DNA from: a marine gamma proteobacterium HTCC2080
Lineage (GTDB): Bacteria > Pseudomonadota > Gammaproteobacteria > Pseudomonadales > Halieaceae
Assembly: GCA_000169115.1 (NCBI GenBank)
Contig: AAVV01000010.1
Location: forward strand, 95,551 to 159,550
Direction: 5' to 3'
Length of the DNA: 64,000 nt
The position numbers and the translations under genes are program-made. Below are positions 20,607 to 28,416 of this stretch, one piece after another; position 1 is the stretch's first letter, and the number at the start of each line of letters is the position of its first letter. Below the pieces are notes generated by a model that worked only from the letters and a program-made list of their open reading frames with translations, was not told the DNA's origin and made no database searches.

Positions 20607-21970
20607 ATGCCCTCACCCCCAGTCAGCCAATGATTGACCGCAACTTCCAACTGAGCGCCTCGAGAGGCCTTTACCAAAGTCGTATTCGCGCCCCAGAGTG
20701 TCGGCGCGTACGTGATGAGCTCGCTTGTGTCAGTAAAACAAAGCGCACCCTCACCAAATGCAACTGCCGCTGGAGCAGCCTCAGACCCAACAGCCCACAG
20801 CTCGTCTAGTCCCGCTTCTCGAGCATAAACCCCCAGTTCTGCATGCAACTTTTCTTCATCTAGCCCCAGCTCCAGCATAGCCCCCAATACCAAGCGCCGG
20901 CGGCCGGGCTCAGAAGCAAGCACGTCTATAGCAGCCCGTACAGCCACGGGATTGGCGTTATACGTATCGTCAATCAGCGAAGCGTCTGGAGATAAAACTG
21001 CAACACCGCCTCGACCCGGGGCAGGCTTCACCGCCGCGAGTCCCTCTCGAATCGTAATAGCACTAATACCCAAAGCATCGGCGACGGCAGCCGCAGCTAA
21101 GGCGTTGTAAATGCCTTGCCGCCCGGGCACATTCAACGTCACCTCAACGTCCTGCTCAGGGGTTTGCAAAACAAAATCCGAACCTGAAAAGCCTTTCAGC
21201 TGCAAATCTATCGCCTGATAATCAGCCTTGCAGTTCATTCCAAATGTTAGACACCGGGTGGGGCTGGCCCGGACGTGCCAATCGAAAACACGGGGATCAT
21301 CAGCATTGATGACCGCCAGTCCATCGGCGGGCAAATCATCTAGTAATGCGCCCTTAGTCTTGGAGATGGCGTCAAGGCTGCCAAAGTTTGCAAGATGTGC
21401 CGGAGCAACATTGAGCAAGATCGCAATGTTTGGGCGTGCCATTTCACAAAGCCTAGCAATGTCGCCAGGCTTTCCAGCACCCAACTCGAGAACCGCGTAT
21501 TCCGTATCGTTATTAAGATCTGCAAGTGTCAGCGGGACACCCAGCTCATTATTTTGATTGCCTTTTGTAGCAACCACGCTACCCGCCCGAGAGAGAATTT
21601 CAGCCAACATATTCTTAGCAGTTGTCTTGCCCGCACTGCCTGTAATTCCAACCAAAATGCCGTCATAGGCTGCACGAGTCATCGCGCCAAAAGTCTGTAA
21701 AGCAGCTTCCGAATCGCTCACGATCAATTGGGGCAAAGCGCTGCTCACTTGTTGCTGCACCAGAGCCGCCCCAGCACCTCGCTCCAGGGCCGCCTCCAAG
21801 TAGTCGTGTCCATCGACCTTAACTCCCGGGATGGCCACAAACAGATCGCCGGGCTTTACCTGCCGGCTATCGATGGCCAAACCAGAAACTTCCAATAACT
21901 TGTCGATCTCACAATGCAACTCTGCGCCGCAGCGGGCCGCAAAATCAGTGACTGATAGCGGCGCAATCAT
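20600..21970 (-). CDS. murF: UDP-MurNAc-tripeptide--D-alanyl-D-alanine ligase MurF
   Basis: Adds the D-Ala-D-Ala made by DdlB, completing the cytoplasmic pentapeptide precursor. 456 residues. The N-terminal domain has [15 protein letters not shown]. The ATP site is [13 protein letters not shown], with Ala in place of the more usual Ser or Asn. [24 protein letters not shown] and [15 protein letters not shown] follow. The stop-start overlap with murE is four bases. The Gly-Ser-Ala variant P-loop is a mild oddity and should not affect function. Confidence 0.96.
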   Translation of the reverse strand: MIAPLSVTDFAARCGAELHCEIDKLLEVSGLAIDSRQVKPGDLFVAIPGVKVDGHDYLEAALERGAGAALVQQQVSSALPQLIVSDSEAALQTFGAMTRAAYDGILVGITGSAGKTTAKNMLAEILSRAGSVVATKGNQNNELGVPLTLADLNNDTEYAVLELGAGKPGDIARLCEMARPNIAILLNVAPAHLANFGSLDAISKTKGALLDDLPADGLAVINADDPRVFDWHVRASPTRCLTFGMNCKADYQAIDLQLKGFSGSDFVLQTPEQDVEVTLNVPGRQGIYNALAAAAVADALGISAITIREGLAAVKPAPGRGGVAVLSPDASLIDDTYNANPVAVRAAIDVLASEPGRRRLVLGAMLELGLDEEKLHAELGVYAREAGLDELWAVGSEAAPAAVAFGEGALCFTDTSELITYAPTLWGANTTLVKASRGAQLEVAVNHWLTGGEGIC

Positions 21971-23445
21971 GATCGCGCCCCATCAGAACTCTGAAGTTCA
22001 GATAAAACACGCTGATCGGAAAACGGAAGGCGAACACCGGCGATGTCTTGGTAGTCCTCATGTCCCTTTCCAGCAACCAAAACCGTATCGCCCGACTCAG
22101 CTAGCGCTAACGCGTGGCGAATAGCTTCAGCACGATCAACCACTACCTCGGCCTGGTTACCACACCCGGAAATTACATCTTCGATAATTTTCTCAGGCAT
22201 CTCACCACGGGGGTTATCCGACGTGACGACGATGTGGTCAGCCCATCGAGCGGCTGATCGACCCATCAGAGAGCGCTTGCCGGAATCACGATCTCCGCCG
22301 CAACCAAATACCACCCAAAGCCGCCCCTTGGTCTCACCACGTAACGTCTGCAAAGCACTTTCAAGAGCGTCCGGCGTGTGCGCATAGTCGACAACTGCCA
22401 GGCGATTACCTGACATTAAAATTCGCTCCATGCGACCAGGCACAGGCTTCAAACTTTCTGCCGCAGCGCAAACCCGGTGAAAATCATGGCCTAGCCCAGT
22501 CACGGCAACAATCGCAGCAACAACATTGAAAGCATTAAAGCGACCACTAAGCGCAAGGTTGATTTCGGCGGCGCCCCAGGGGCTTTGAATCTCCAACAAC
22601 ATGGGGCGCATCGACCGAATAGCAACCTGCACATGAGCTTCAGCACCCTCCAGAGTGATACCGATTGCCGACGCTCCCGCCACTGCCAGAACCTGGCTTG
22701 CAACCGGATCATCGGCATTGAATATTGCTCGCTTGAGGTTAAAAGTATTGAACAGCGACAGTTTTGCCGCTGCGTAATCCGCCGCATTACCATGGTAATC
22801 AAGGTGGTCCCGAGTGAGATTGGTAAACACCCCGGTATGTAGTGACAAGGACGCCAATCGGCCCTGATGCAGTGCATGTGATGATGCCTCAAGAGCGACG
22901 TGCTTAATGCCCTGGTGCTGCCAGTCCGCAAGCTGATGGTTAATCGTCAGCACATCTGGCGTCGTATTCATCGCATCCGCTGGGGCCGCCTCCAACCGGG
23001 AACCTAGAGTTCCCACGCAACCCGCCTCAACCCCCAAAGCTCTCAGCAACTGCCCAACAAACTCTACGACTGATGTTTTACCGTTAGTGCCAGTAACAGC
23101 AACTAATGCCATTTCCTGACTGGGGTCCCCATAGAAATCTTTAGCCAGACTTGGCAATTCAGCACTGAGGTCAGGCACACGCATAATGCGGCTACTGGAA
23201 TCGGCGTCAGTGGAAATATTGAAATCATTGGCCTCTGCCAGTACCAAGGCTGCTCCCTGCGCCAGAGCCTGCTTTATATAGTCTCTTCCATCACGCTGGA
23301 CGCCAGGGAGGGCTACAAAAATATCGCCCTCACCAACTTTCCGACTGTCTAGGGTCATATGACCATTCATATTTGGCCATGCGGTTTCGGGCAGAGCCGC
23401 ATTAATGCGGTCCAGTATGTGTTGGTGGCTCGCCGAGGCAGTCAC
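21967..23445 (-). CDS. murE: UDP-MurNAc-L-Ala-D-Glu--meso-DAP ligase MurE
   Basis: Adds the third stem residue. 492 residues with LDSRKVGEGDIFVAL, P-loop VTGTNGKTSVVEF, NLTRDHLDYHGN and VDYAHTPDALESAL. The specificity motif DNPR in TSDNPRGEMPEKI points to meso-diaminopimelate rather than lysine, as expected in a Gram-negative. It overlaps ftsI and murF by four bases on each side. Confidence 0.96.
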   Translation of the reverse strand: MTASASHQHILDRINAALPETAWPNMNGHMTLDSRKVGEGDIFVALPGVQRDGRDYIKQALAQGAALVLAEANDFNISTDADSSSRIMRVPDLSAELPSLAKDFYGDPSQEMALVAVTGTNGKTSVVEFVGQLLRALGVEAGCVGTLGSRLEAAPADAMNTTPDVLTINHQLADWQHQGIKHVALEASSHALHQGRLASLSLHTGVFTNLTRDHLDYHGNAADYAAAKLSLFNTFNLKRAIFNADDPVASQVLAVAGASAIGITLEGAEAHVQVAIRSMRPMLLEIQSPWGAAEINLALSGRFNAFNVVAAIVAVTGLGHDFHRVCAAAESLKPVPGRMERILMSGNRLAVVDYAHTPDALESALQTLRGETKGRLWVVFGCGGDRDSGKRSLMGRSAARWADHIVVTSDNPRGEMPEKIIEDVISGCGNQAEVVVDRAEAIRHALALAESGDTVLVAGKGHEDYQDIAGVRLPFSDQRVLSELQSSDGARS

Positions 23446-25175
23446 TGACCGCCACCAAAACCAGCGAGCTGCGCCGGTGTTTCTGCCCCAGTCTCAGGCC
23501 GCTGATTGCGCAACCTTAAAACGCCATCAGTTATCCGAGCATAAACCGGGGCCGCCGCCGCACCACCGCCATAACTGTCACCCTGAGGCTGATCAATAAC
23601 AACCGCGGTGACATAGCGAGGATTATCGATAGGGGCCACACCTACAAATAGCGCCAGATATTGATCGGGTAAATAGCCACTGGGACCTACTTTATGAACC
23701 GTCCCGGTTTTACCGCCGACGGAGAAGCCCGGCACCCGCGCCTTTTTCGCCGTACCCTCATTTCCGGTAACACGATGAAGAACCGTCAGCACCTGCTGGG
23801 CAACTTCCTTGCTAATCACACGCTCGACGGGGGGCTGCTCATCGTCCGCGCGCTTTAACAGCGTCAACGGCACTCGCCGCCCCTCATTCGCAAAAATGGC
23901 ATAGGCTTGCGCCAACTGAAGGGGGGTAGCGGTGAGTCCATAACCAAAGGCGAGGGTCACCTTTTCTATCTCACTCCAGCGCTCGCGATTCGGCAAACTT
24001 CCTGACCGCTCACCGGGAAAACCAATACTGGAAGGCTCGCCCAAACCGAATCTACGATAGACCGATAACACGGGCTCGTGACCAATAGCTTGCGCCATCT
24101 TTGTCACCCCAACCTGACTCGACTTTTCTATTACTCGCGATACCGTAATCGCTCCGTAATTTAGGGGGTCTGGTAACACTTTCCGGCCGACTCGTATTCT
24201 TCCAGGAGACGTGTCGATAACGGAATCCAGCGTAAATGCCCCCGTCTCCAGTGCCGCCACCAATGTCAAAGGCTTCATTGTCGAACCAGGCTCGAAGGCA
24301 TCAGTCACCACCCGATTTCGGGTTGCCGCATAATCGAACGCAGCGCGACTATTTGGATTGAAGACAGGATGGTTAGTCATGGCTAAAATTTCGCCCGTCC
24401 ATGCATCTACAGTAACCGCCGCACCAGCCTCCGCACCCGTCTCAACCATGGCCCGCTGCAGCTCACGGTGCTGCAGATACTGAAGCCGCAAGTCGATGGC
24501 CAATTCCACAGCCTGGCCTGGCCGTGCTTCACGCACGACACCCACATCTCGAATTGCGTCTCCGTGCAAATCTTTGATATAGCGCTTTTTCCCAACACGA
24601 CCGTGCAGAACCTCTTCATAGGCTTTTTCAAGTCCAGCGATTCCTTTACCGTCAACATTTGTCAGGCCAATAATCTGCGACGCCACCTCACCCGCGGGAT
24701 AGAAGCGGCGATATTCCCGCTTGCCACCCACACCGGAAATTTTCAAGCCAAGCACACGACGTGCTAAGTCAGGAGTTTGATGACGCGCAAGATACATAAA
24801 CCGCTTGTCAGAATAGAGATCAAGGCGCTGCTGTAACTGCTCCTCAGATTGGTTTAGGGCGCTCGCCAAAACTCCCAATCTGTTGGAGTCACGCAGTATT
24901 AGAGGATCTGCCCATAATGTAATAACAGGCGTACTGATCGCCAGCGGTTCACCGCGGCGGTCTGTAACCATGCCACGATACGCAGGAATTTCGGCGGAAC
25001 GAACCGCCCGCATGGCCCCCTGCTCCCGTAAAAATGCAGCTCCTCGCTCTTGATCAATAACCTGAATCAACACCAGCCGCCCCACCACCAAGGCCGCCAA
25101 AACCATCAGTAGAGCGACCACAGTAACGAGCCGCCAGGGCATCCCGGGGACCGGTACAACCCGATTCCTAGCCAC
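23442..25175 (-). CDS. ftsI: Septal transpeptidase FtsI (penicillin-binding protein 3)
   Basis: Class B PBP that cross-links septal peptidoglycan with FtsW. 577 residues: a membrane anchor at about 18-38, a PBP dimer domain (about 60-210) and a transpeptidase domain (about 250-550). The active-site Ser298 lies in GSTMKPL (SxxK) and KTG is at 489-491. The middle motif, usually SxN (SSNVG), reads Ser352-Ser353-Gln354 here; the codon at 24114-24116 is CAG on the coding strand. Gln at this place is unusual to me and may alter beta-lactam or substrate binding. The start overlaps the ftsL stop by one base. Confidence 0.96.
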   Translation of the reverse strand: MARNRVVPVPGMPWRLVTVVALLMVLAALVVGRLVLIQVIDQERGAAFLREQGAMRAVRSAEIPAYRGMVTDRRGEPLAISTPVITLWADPLILRDSNRLGVLASALNQSEEQLQQRLDLYSDKRFMYLARHQTPDLARRVLGLKISGVGGKREYRRFYPAGEVASQIIGLTNVDGKGIAGLEKAYEEVLHGRVGKKRYIKDLHGDAIRDVGVVREARPGQAVELAIDLRLQYLQHRELQRAMVETGAEAGAAVTVDAWTGEILAMTNHPVFNPNSRAAFDYAATRNRVVTDAFEPGSTMKPLTLVAALETGAFTLDSVIDTSPGRIRVGRKVLPDPLNYGAITVSRVIEKSSQVGVTKMAQAIGHEPVLSVYRRFGLGEPSSIGFPGERSGSLPNRERWSEIEKVTLAFGYGLTATPLQLAQAYAIFANEGRRVPLTLLKRADDEQPPVERVISKEVAQQVLTVLHRVTGNEGTAKKARVPGFSVGGKTGTVHKVGPSGYLPDQYLALFVGVAPIDNPRYVTAVVIDQPQGDSYGGGAAAAPVYARITDGVLRLRNQRPETGAETPAQLAGFGGGQ

Positions 25176-25453
25176 TAATATGCCCCCTCAACTATCGTGC
25201 GATACGTCGCGAGGTCAGGGGCTCGCATAATTAACTCATCCTGCGCCATCTTGGCGATGCGGTGCGGGCTTGCAAGCGTGCTTCGCTCAAGCATGAGACG
25301 GCTGTAGTCCTCTTGAAGATACCAATGCGTACCCTCAAGTCGCTGCAAATTAGCGTAATAGGCTCGACTCGCGTGGGTGCTATGGATGATTGCAAAACTA
25401 GACATCAGCACCGCCGCTATTAATAGGGGCATCGTCCATCGCACAGACATCAT
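25175..25453 (-). CDS. ftsL: Cell division protein FtsL
   Basis: A 92-residue bitopic protein, forming the FtsQLB complex that activates FtsWI. It has a short N-terminus, a hydrophobic helix at about 8-25 (LLIAAVLMSSFAIIHS), and a periplasmic heptad-like region (LQRLEGTHWYLQEDYSRLMLERSTLA) ending in a divergent tail. FtsL proteins are poorly conserved; position between rsmH and ftsI, size and topology make the call. It overlaps rsmH by four bases and ftsI by one. Confidence 0.9.
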   Translation of the reverse strand: MMSVRWTMPLLIAAVLMSSFAIIHSTHASRAYYANLQRLEGTHWYLQEDYSRLMLERSTLASPHRIAKMAQDELIMRAPDLATYRTIVEGAY

Positions 25454-26373
25454 GCGATTCGCTCCGCCACACGCATAATTGCCGAGCGCGCCCGCGGATT
25501 GGCTGCCAACTCATCATCACTGGCCCGCCGCGGCTTACCTAATAGACGCAACCGCTCTCCTCGCTCATCATCTCGAATAGGCACACCTCGAGGCAGCTCT
25601 CTGCCTCGGGCCTCCCGCCGCATAAAAGTCTTAACGCGCCGATCCTCAAGGGAATGGAAACTAATAACCACAAGCCGTCCCCCAACTGCCAAGAGGTCAA
25701 TAACCTTACCCAGCAGGATATCGAGATCAGCCAATTCACGATTTACGTGAATGCGCAACGCCTGAAACGTACGAGTGGCCGGATGCTTGTGCTTTTCCCA
25801 AGCCGGGTTCGCTGCAGCGACCACGGCCGCCAAGTCTTCAGTTCTCTCAAAGGGCTCTACCATTCTGCGCTTGACCAGAGCAGAGACAATGCGTCGAGCA
25901 AATTTCTCTTCGCCGAAATCCCAAAGCACGCGACGAAGGTCCGCCTCAGATGCCGAATTAATAAATTCAGCAGCCGTCTCGCCCTTTGAATTATCCATCC
26001 TCATATCTAAGGGGCCTTGTTGCTGAAAGCTAAAGCCGCGACTACCGTCATCGAGCTGAGGGCTAGACACCCCCAAATCTAAAAGCACCCCGGCCAAGCC
26101 TGACCCCGCTCTCTCGAGGTTGCCAAAACTGTCATGCAAAAAGCTAAAAGCAGGATTCTCACTGCTAAGTAGACGGGCGCTTTCCATTGCCTCCGGGTCT
26201 TTATCAAATGCCACCAAACGCTGCCCATCTGAAAGCACCCTCAGAATTGCAGCGGAATGACCCCCTCGACCGAAGGTTCCGTCGACGTAAACCTCACTGC
26301 CTGTGCCACCTGCACCTGCCATCAAGGCCTCCACTGCCTCCTCAAGCAAAACAGCCTGATGCATACCACTCAT
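25450..26373 (-). CDS. rsmH: 16S rRNA (cytosine1402-N4)-methyltransferase RsmH
   Basis: Methylates N4 of C1402 in 16S rRNA, paired functionally with RsmI, whose gene is about 1.2 kb away. 307 residues. MHQAVLLEEAVEAL, DGTFGRGGHSAAIL (SAM site), LLDLGVSSPQLDDGSRGFSF and VISFHSLEDRRVKTFM are diagnostic. Known formerly as MraW. The start overlaps the mraZ stop by one base, so it is tightly coupled at the head of the division cluster. Confidence 0.97.
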   Translation of the reverse strand: MSGMHQAVLLEEAVEALMAGAGGTGSEVYVDGTFGRGGHSAAILRVLSDGQRLVAFDKDPEAMESARLLSSENPAFSFLHDSFGNLERAGSGLAGVLLDLGVSSPQLDDGSRGFSFQQQGPLDMRMDNSKGETAAEFINSASEADLRRVLWDFGEEKFARRIVSALVKRRMVEPFERTEDLAAVVAAANPAWEKHKHPATRTFQALRIHVNRELADLDILLGKVIDLLAVGGRLVVISFHSLEDRRVKTFMRREARGRELPRGVPIRDDERGERLRLLGKPRRASDDELAANPRARSAIMRVAERIA

Positions 26374-26825
26374 CAGAGCTTTAACGACAACAATTCGACC
26401 GGAAGCTCCTCAGGCGCCTCAATAGACAAAGCAGCATCGCGCTCTTCAAGCCAACGATCCTCTGACCACAGCTCCAACTTGTTGCCCTGCCCAACCAACA
26501 CAATCTTTTTTTCCAGATGCGCATAATCTCTGAGGGACTGAGGCAGCAACACCCGCCCGTTACCATCAAGTTCAATATCTGCGGCATAACCGAGCATGAG
26601 TCGCTGAAAACGCTTAACCGCGGGATTCAAGGCAGGAAGTGACTGAATTTCTGCCTCTATGCGCTCCCACTCAGGCAGCGGGTATAGAGTCAGACAATGG
26701 CTCTGAGTATCAATAGTGATAACAACCTGCCCAGCACATTGCTCCAATAGACTTTCGCGCTGACGCGCGGGCACGGCCAAGCGCCCCTTGGTGTCCATAT
26801 TAATGTGCTGTACGCCACGAAACAT
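26373..26825 (-). CDS. mraZ: Transcriptional regulator MraZ
   Basis: First gene of the division/cell-wall cluster and its own regulator. 150 residues with two SpoVT-AbrB-type DNA-binding repeats, each marked by the DxxxR core: DTKGRLAVPAR (about 11-21) and DGNGRVLLPQSLR (about 87-99). MraZ forms ring oligomers and binds spaced TGGG boxes upstream of itself. Such boxes are present here in unusual number (26835-26900). In E. coli MraZ represses this promoter; the same is inferred here. Confidence 0.96.
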   Translation of the reverse strand: MFRGVQHINMDTKGRLAVPARQRESLLEQCAGQVVITIDTQSHCLTLYPLPEWERIEAEIQSLPALNPAVKRFQRLMLGYAADIELDGNGRVLLPQSLRDYAHLEKKIVLVGQGNKLELWSEDRWLEERDAALSIEAPEELPVELLSLKL

Positions 26826-26834
26826 TCAGCCTAA

Positions 26835-26900
26835 CCCACTCTTCACCCGTATTTCCCACTTAAGCACAGTGAAACCCACTTTGCCCCACTTTTACCCACT
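26835..26900 (-). promoter_or_regulatory. MraZ operator: five perfect AGTGGG boxes on a 10-bp grid
   Basis: Read on the minus strand, AGTGGG occurs at 26895-26900, 26885-26890, 26875-26880, 26855-26860 and 26835-26840. Starts are spaced 10, 10, 20 and 20 bases, so all boxes face one side of the helix. The skipped positions hold degenerate versions (for example ACGGGT at 26845-26850). MraZ of E. coli is known to bind tandem TGGG boxes with 10-bp pitch, usually three. Here the array spans the -10 region and most of the leader, and the last box comes within ten bases of the mraZ start. Confidence 0.85.
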
Positions 26901-26926
26901 ATAATCCCGAAAAACAGAAAGGTCAA
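26898..26926 (-). promoter_or_regulatory. Sigma-70-type promoter of the mraZ division cluster
   Basis: On the minus strand TTGACC (26926-26921) and TATAGT (26903-26898) are separated by exactly 17 bases. Expected transcription start is near 26890, giving a leader of about 65 bases. The -10 overlaps the first MraZ box, which would let MraZ block polymerase directly. This is the only convincing promoter seen for the 23-kb minus-strand run. Confidence 0.75.
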
Positions 26927-27011
26927 TGCCGTGGCAGGCAATTTTCCTTTTCATTTCAGTCGCTTAGAGAAAATTTCTTAGGTGAAAGAAGCCCTGTTGC
27001 AGGGCTTTTTT
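26912..27011 (+). ncRNA. Candidate small RNA opposite the mraZ promoter
   Basis: A perfect -10 hexamer TATAAT lies on the plus strand at 26900-26905, interleaved with the mraZ -10, though no good -35 stands at the right distance. About 100 bases downstream a strong intrinsic terminator (26990-27011) points the same way, yet no plus-strand gene precedes it. The stretch between is U-rich (around 26940-26960) with a small TGCC/GGCA hairpin, as in Hfq-dependent RNAs. No open frame of note. It is a hypothesis from signals only; the terminator may simply act bidirectionally for rnpB read-through. Confidence 0.3.
26990..27011 (+). terminator. Intrinsic terminator with T6 tail
   Basis: AGCCCTG (26990-26996), loop TTG, CAGGGCT (27000-27006), then TTTTTT to 27011 on the plus strand. 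Read on the minus strand the same stem is followed by TCTTTC, a weaker tail, so it could also stop read-through from rnpB toward mraZ. Confidence 0.75.
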
Positions 27012-27135
27012 GGAAGCCCGAAAAGCATTTCCAAACAGCAGATTAGCTGCAATTGACGGATCTAACTTTAATATTAAACCCATTTAGATATATTAAATAA
27101 ACTTTATATAACCAAAATAACTCTATTAGGAAGGC

Positions 27136-27158
27136 GCACCCCCACTGGGTGGGGGTGC
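27136..27158 (-). terminator. Strong stem-loop at the 3' end of rnpB
   Basis: A perfect 10-bp stem, GCACCCCCAC (27136-27145) with GTGGGGGTGC (27149-27158), and a 3-base loop, immediately after the RNase P RNA on the minus strand. The following minus-strand bases (GCCTTCCTAATAG) are only moderately T-rich. From here to about 27060 the DNA is strikingly A/T-rich with no gene. Confidence 0.65.
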
Positions 27159-27160
27159 AT

Positions 27161-27505
27161 AGAATGAGCCGATCGATAAGCCGGGTTCTGTCTTGGACGA
27201 TCATTCATCTGCGACGAACGTCACCGTTCGCCTGTAGCGACCTACCCGGATCCGCCGGAGGTCACGGCTAATGGATCCCTATTTGGTCTTGCTCCGAGTG
27301 GGGTTTACCATCGCCACGCCTGTTACCAGCCGCGCGGTGCGCTCTTACCGCACCTTTTCACCCTTACCTGGCAAGCCAGGCGGTTTCCTTTCTGCTGCAC
27401 TTTCCGTGGGCTCACACCCCCCAGGCGTTACCTGGCACTCTGACCTCAGGAGCCCGGACTTTCCTCCATCACCTAAGGCGACAGCGATCGTCTAATCAGC
27501 TCTCC
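27161..27505 (-). ncRNA. rnpB: RNase P RNA (class A)
   Basis: Catalytic RNA that matures tRNA 5' ends. The minus strand contains the hallmark GGAGGAAAGTCCGGGCTCC early in the molecule and ACAGAACCCGGCTTATCG at the 3' end. The terminal helix P1 pairs GAGCTGAT (27502-27495) with ATCGGCTC (27173-27166). Length near 345 bases is normal for a gammaproteobacterium. Ends are approximate to a few bases. It sits between rsmI and mraZ as in Pseudomonas and is followed by a strong stem-loop. Confidence 0.95.
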
Positions 27506-27508
27506 GTT

Positions 27509-27537
27509 AATTTAAGGCTACGAGAGTCTGCACTCAA
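27509..27537 (-). promoter_or_regulatory. Probable rnpB promoter
   Basis: On the minus strand TTGAGT (27537-27532), 17-base spacer, TAAATT (27514-27509), which places the start 5-8 bases further on, matching the predicted RNA 5' end near 27502-27505. It lies between the rsmI stop and rnpB. Confidence 0.55.
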
Positions 27538-27547
27538 GGAAGAAATA

Positions 27548-28387
27548 TCACTTTTTTTCACGGTTTATTAAATGGTCATACAAAATTCGAGCTTTAACGC
27601 CCGTCACCTCCGAGACTATGGATGCGGCTTTGCGAGGAGGTAGCTCCTCAGCAATACGAAACAGAAGTTGTCGGTCTTTCTCAAGCAGCGCATTATCCGA
27701 CGGTTCGTCGGCCGGACCAATAAGCAAAACCTGCTCACCACGCTGCTGATTAACATCGGCCTCCACCCAAGCCAATAGGCCCGACAGCGAGTCGCGCCTC
27801 AAAGTTTCAAACGTCTTACTGAGCTCTCTAGCGAGCACAGCCTCACGTTCTGAACCCATGATCTCGGTAGCATCGGCAAGGGTCGCTTTAATTCGGTGTG
27901 GAGCCTCATAAAAAATCAAAGTGCCTGCTTGCCGCTGCAAGGACTCCAATCGTTTTCGCCTCTGCTGCGACTTTGCTGGCAAAAAGCCCTCAAAGAAAAA
28001 TCGGTCAGTCGGCAACCCCGCACCACTCAGCGCAGTAATTGCTGCGCAGGGGCCTGGCAGTGGAATGATAGGAATATTTTTAGCCTGAGCTGCTCGCACG
28101 AGTCGAAATCCAGGGTCCGAAACTAACGGAGTTCCGGCATCGCTGATAAGCGCTATCGCCTCTCCGCCTATCATGCGAGCCAGCAACTGCTCGGTCACTT
28201 CTTCGGACACATGGTCATGGTAGGCGCACAGCGGCGTCTCAATCCCGTAGTGAGCTAGAAGCTTTCGACTGTGACGCGTATCCTCCGCAGCGACCAAGGC
28301 AACATGCGTCAAGGTGTCGAGAGCACGCTGGGTGATATCGGCTAAATTACCAATTGGCGTCGGTACAATGTACAAACCACGTTCCAA
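27548..28387 (-). CDS. rsmI: 16S rRNA (cytidine1402-2'-O)-methyltransferase RsmI
   Basis: Methylates the ribose of C1402, the nucleotide whose base RsmH modifies. 279 residues of the tetrapyrrole-methylase fold: LYIVPTPIGNLADIT at the start, AAEDTRHSRKLL, ALISDAGTPLVSDPG and PLPGPCAAITALSGAGLP. It starts at TTG 28387 with GGAG upstream. It is divergent from lpoA with a gap of only 29 bases, so each gene's upstream signals must lie in or next to the other. Confidence 0.95.
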   Translation of the reverse strand: MERGLYIVPTPIGNLADITQRALDTLTHVALVAAEDTRHSRKLLAHYGIETPLCAYHDHVSEEVTEQLLARMIGGEAIALISDAGTPLVSDPGFRLVRAAQAKNIPIIPLPGPCAAITALSGAGLPTDRFFFEGFLPAKSQQRRKRLESLQRQAGTLIFYEAPHRIKATLADATEIMGSEREAVLARELSKTFETLRRDSLSGLLAWVEADVNQQRGEQVLLIGPADEPSDNALLEKDRQLLFRIAEELPPRKAASIVSEVTGVKARILYDHLINREKK

Positions 28388-28409
28388 GAAGGCGTCTCCG
28401 TTCTATACT
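28382..28409 (+). promoter_or_regulatory. Possible lpoA promoter giving a leaderless mRNA
   Basis: TTCCAA (28382-28387), 16-base spacer, TATACT (28404-28409). The expected start falls at about 28416-28417, on the ATG of lpoA itself, and no Shine-Dalgarno-like sequence precedes that ATG. Confidence 0.4.
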
Positions 28410-28416
28410 GCTGCTT

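Noticed and set aside
27271..27495. 74-codon open frame within rnpB
   Set aside because: The region is explained by the conserved RNase P RNA on the opposite strand.
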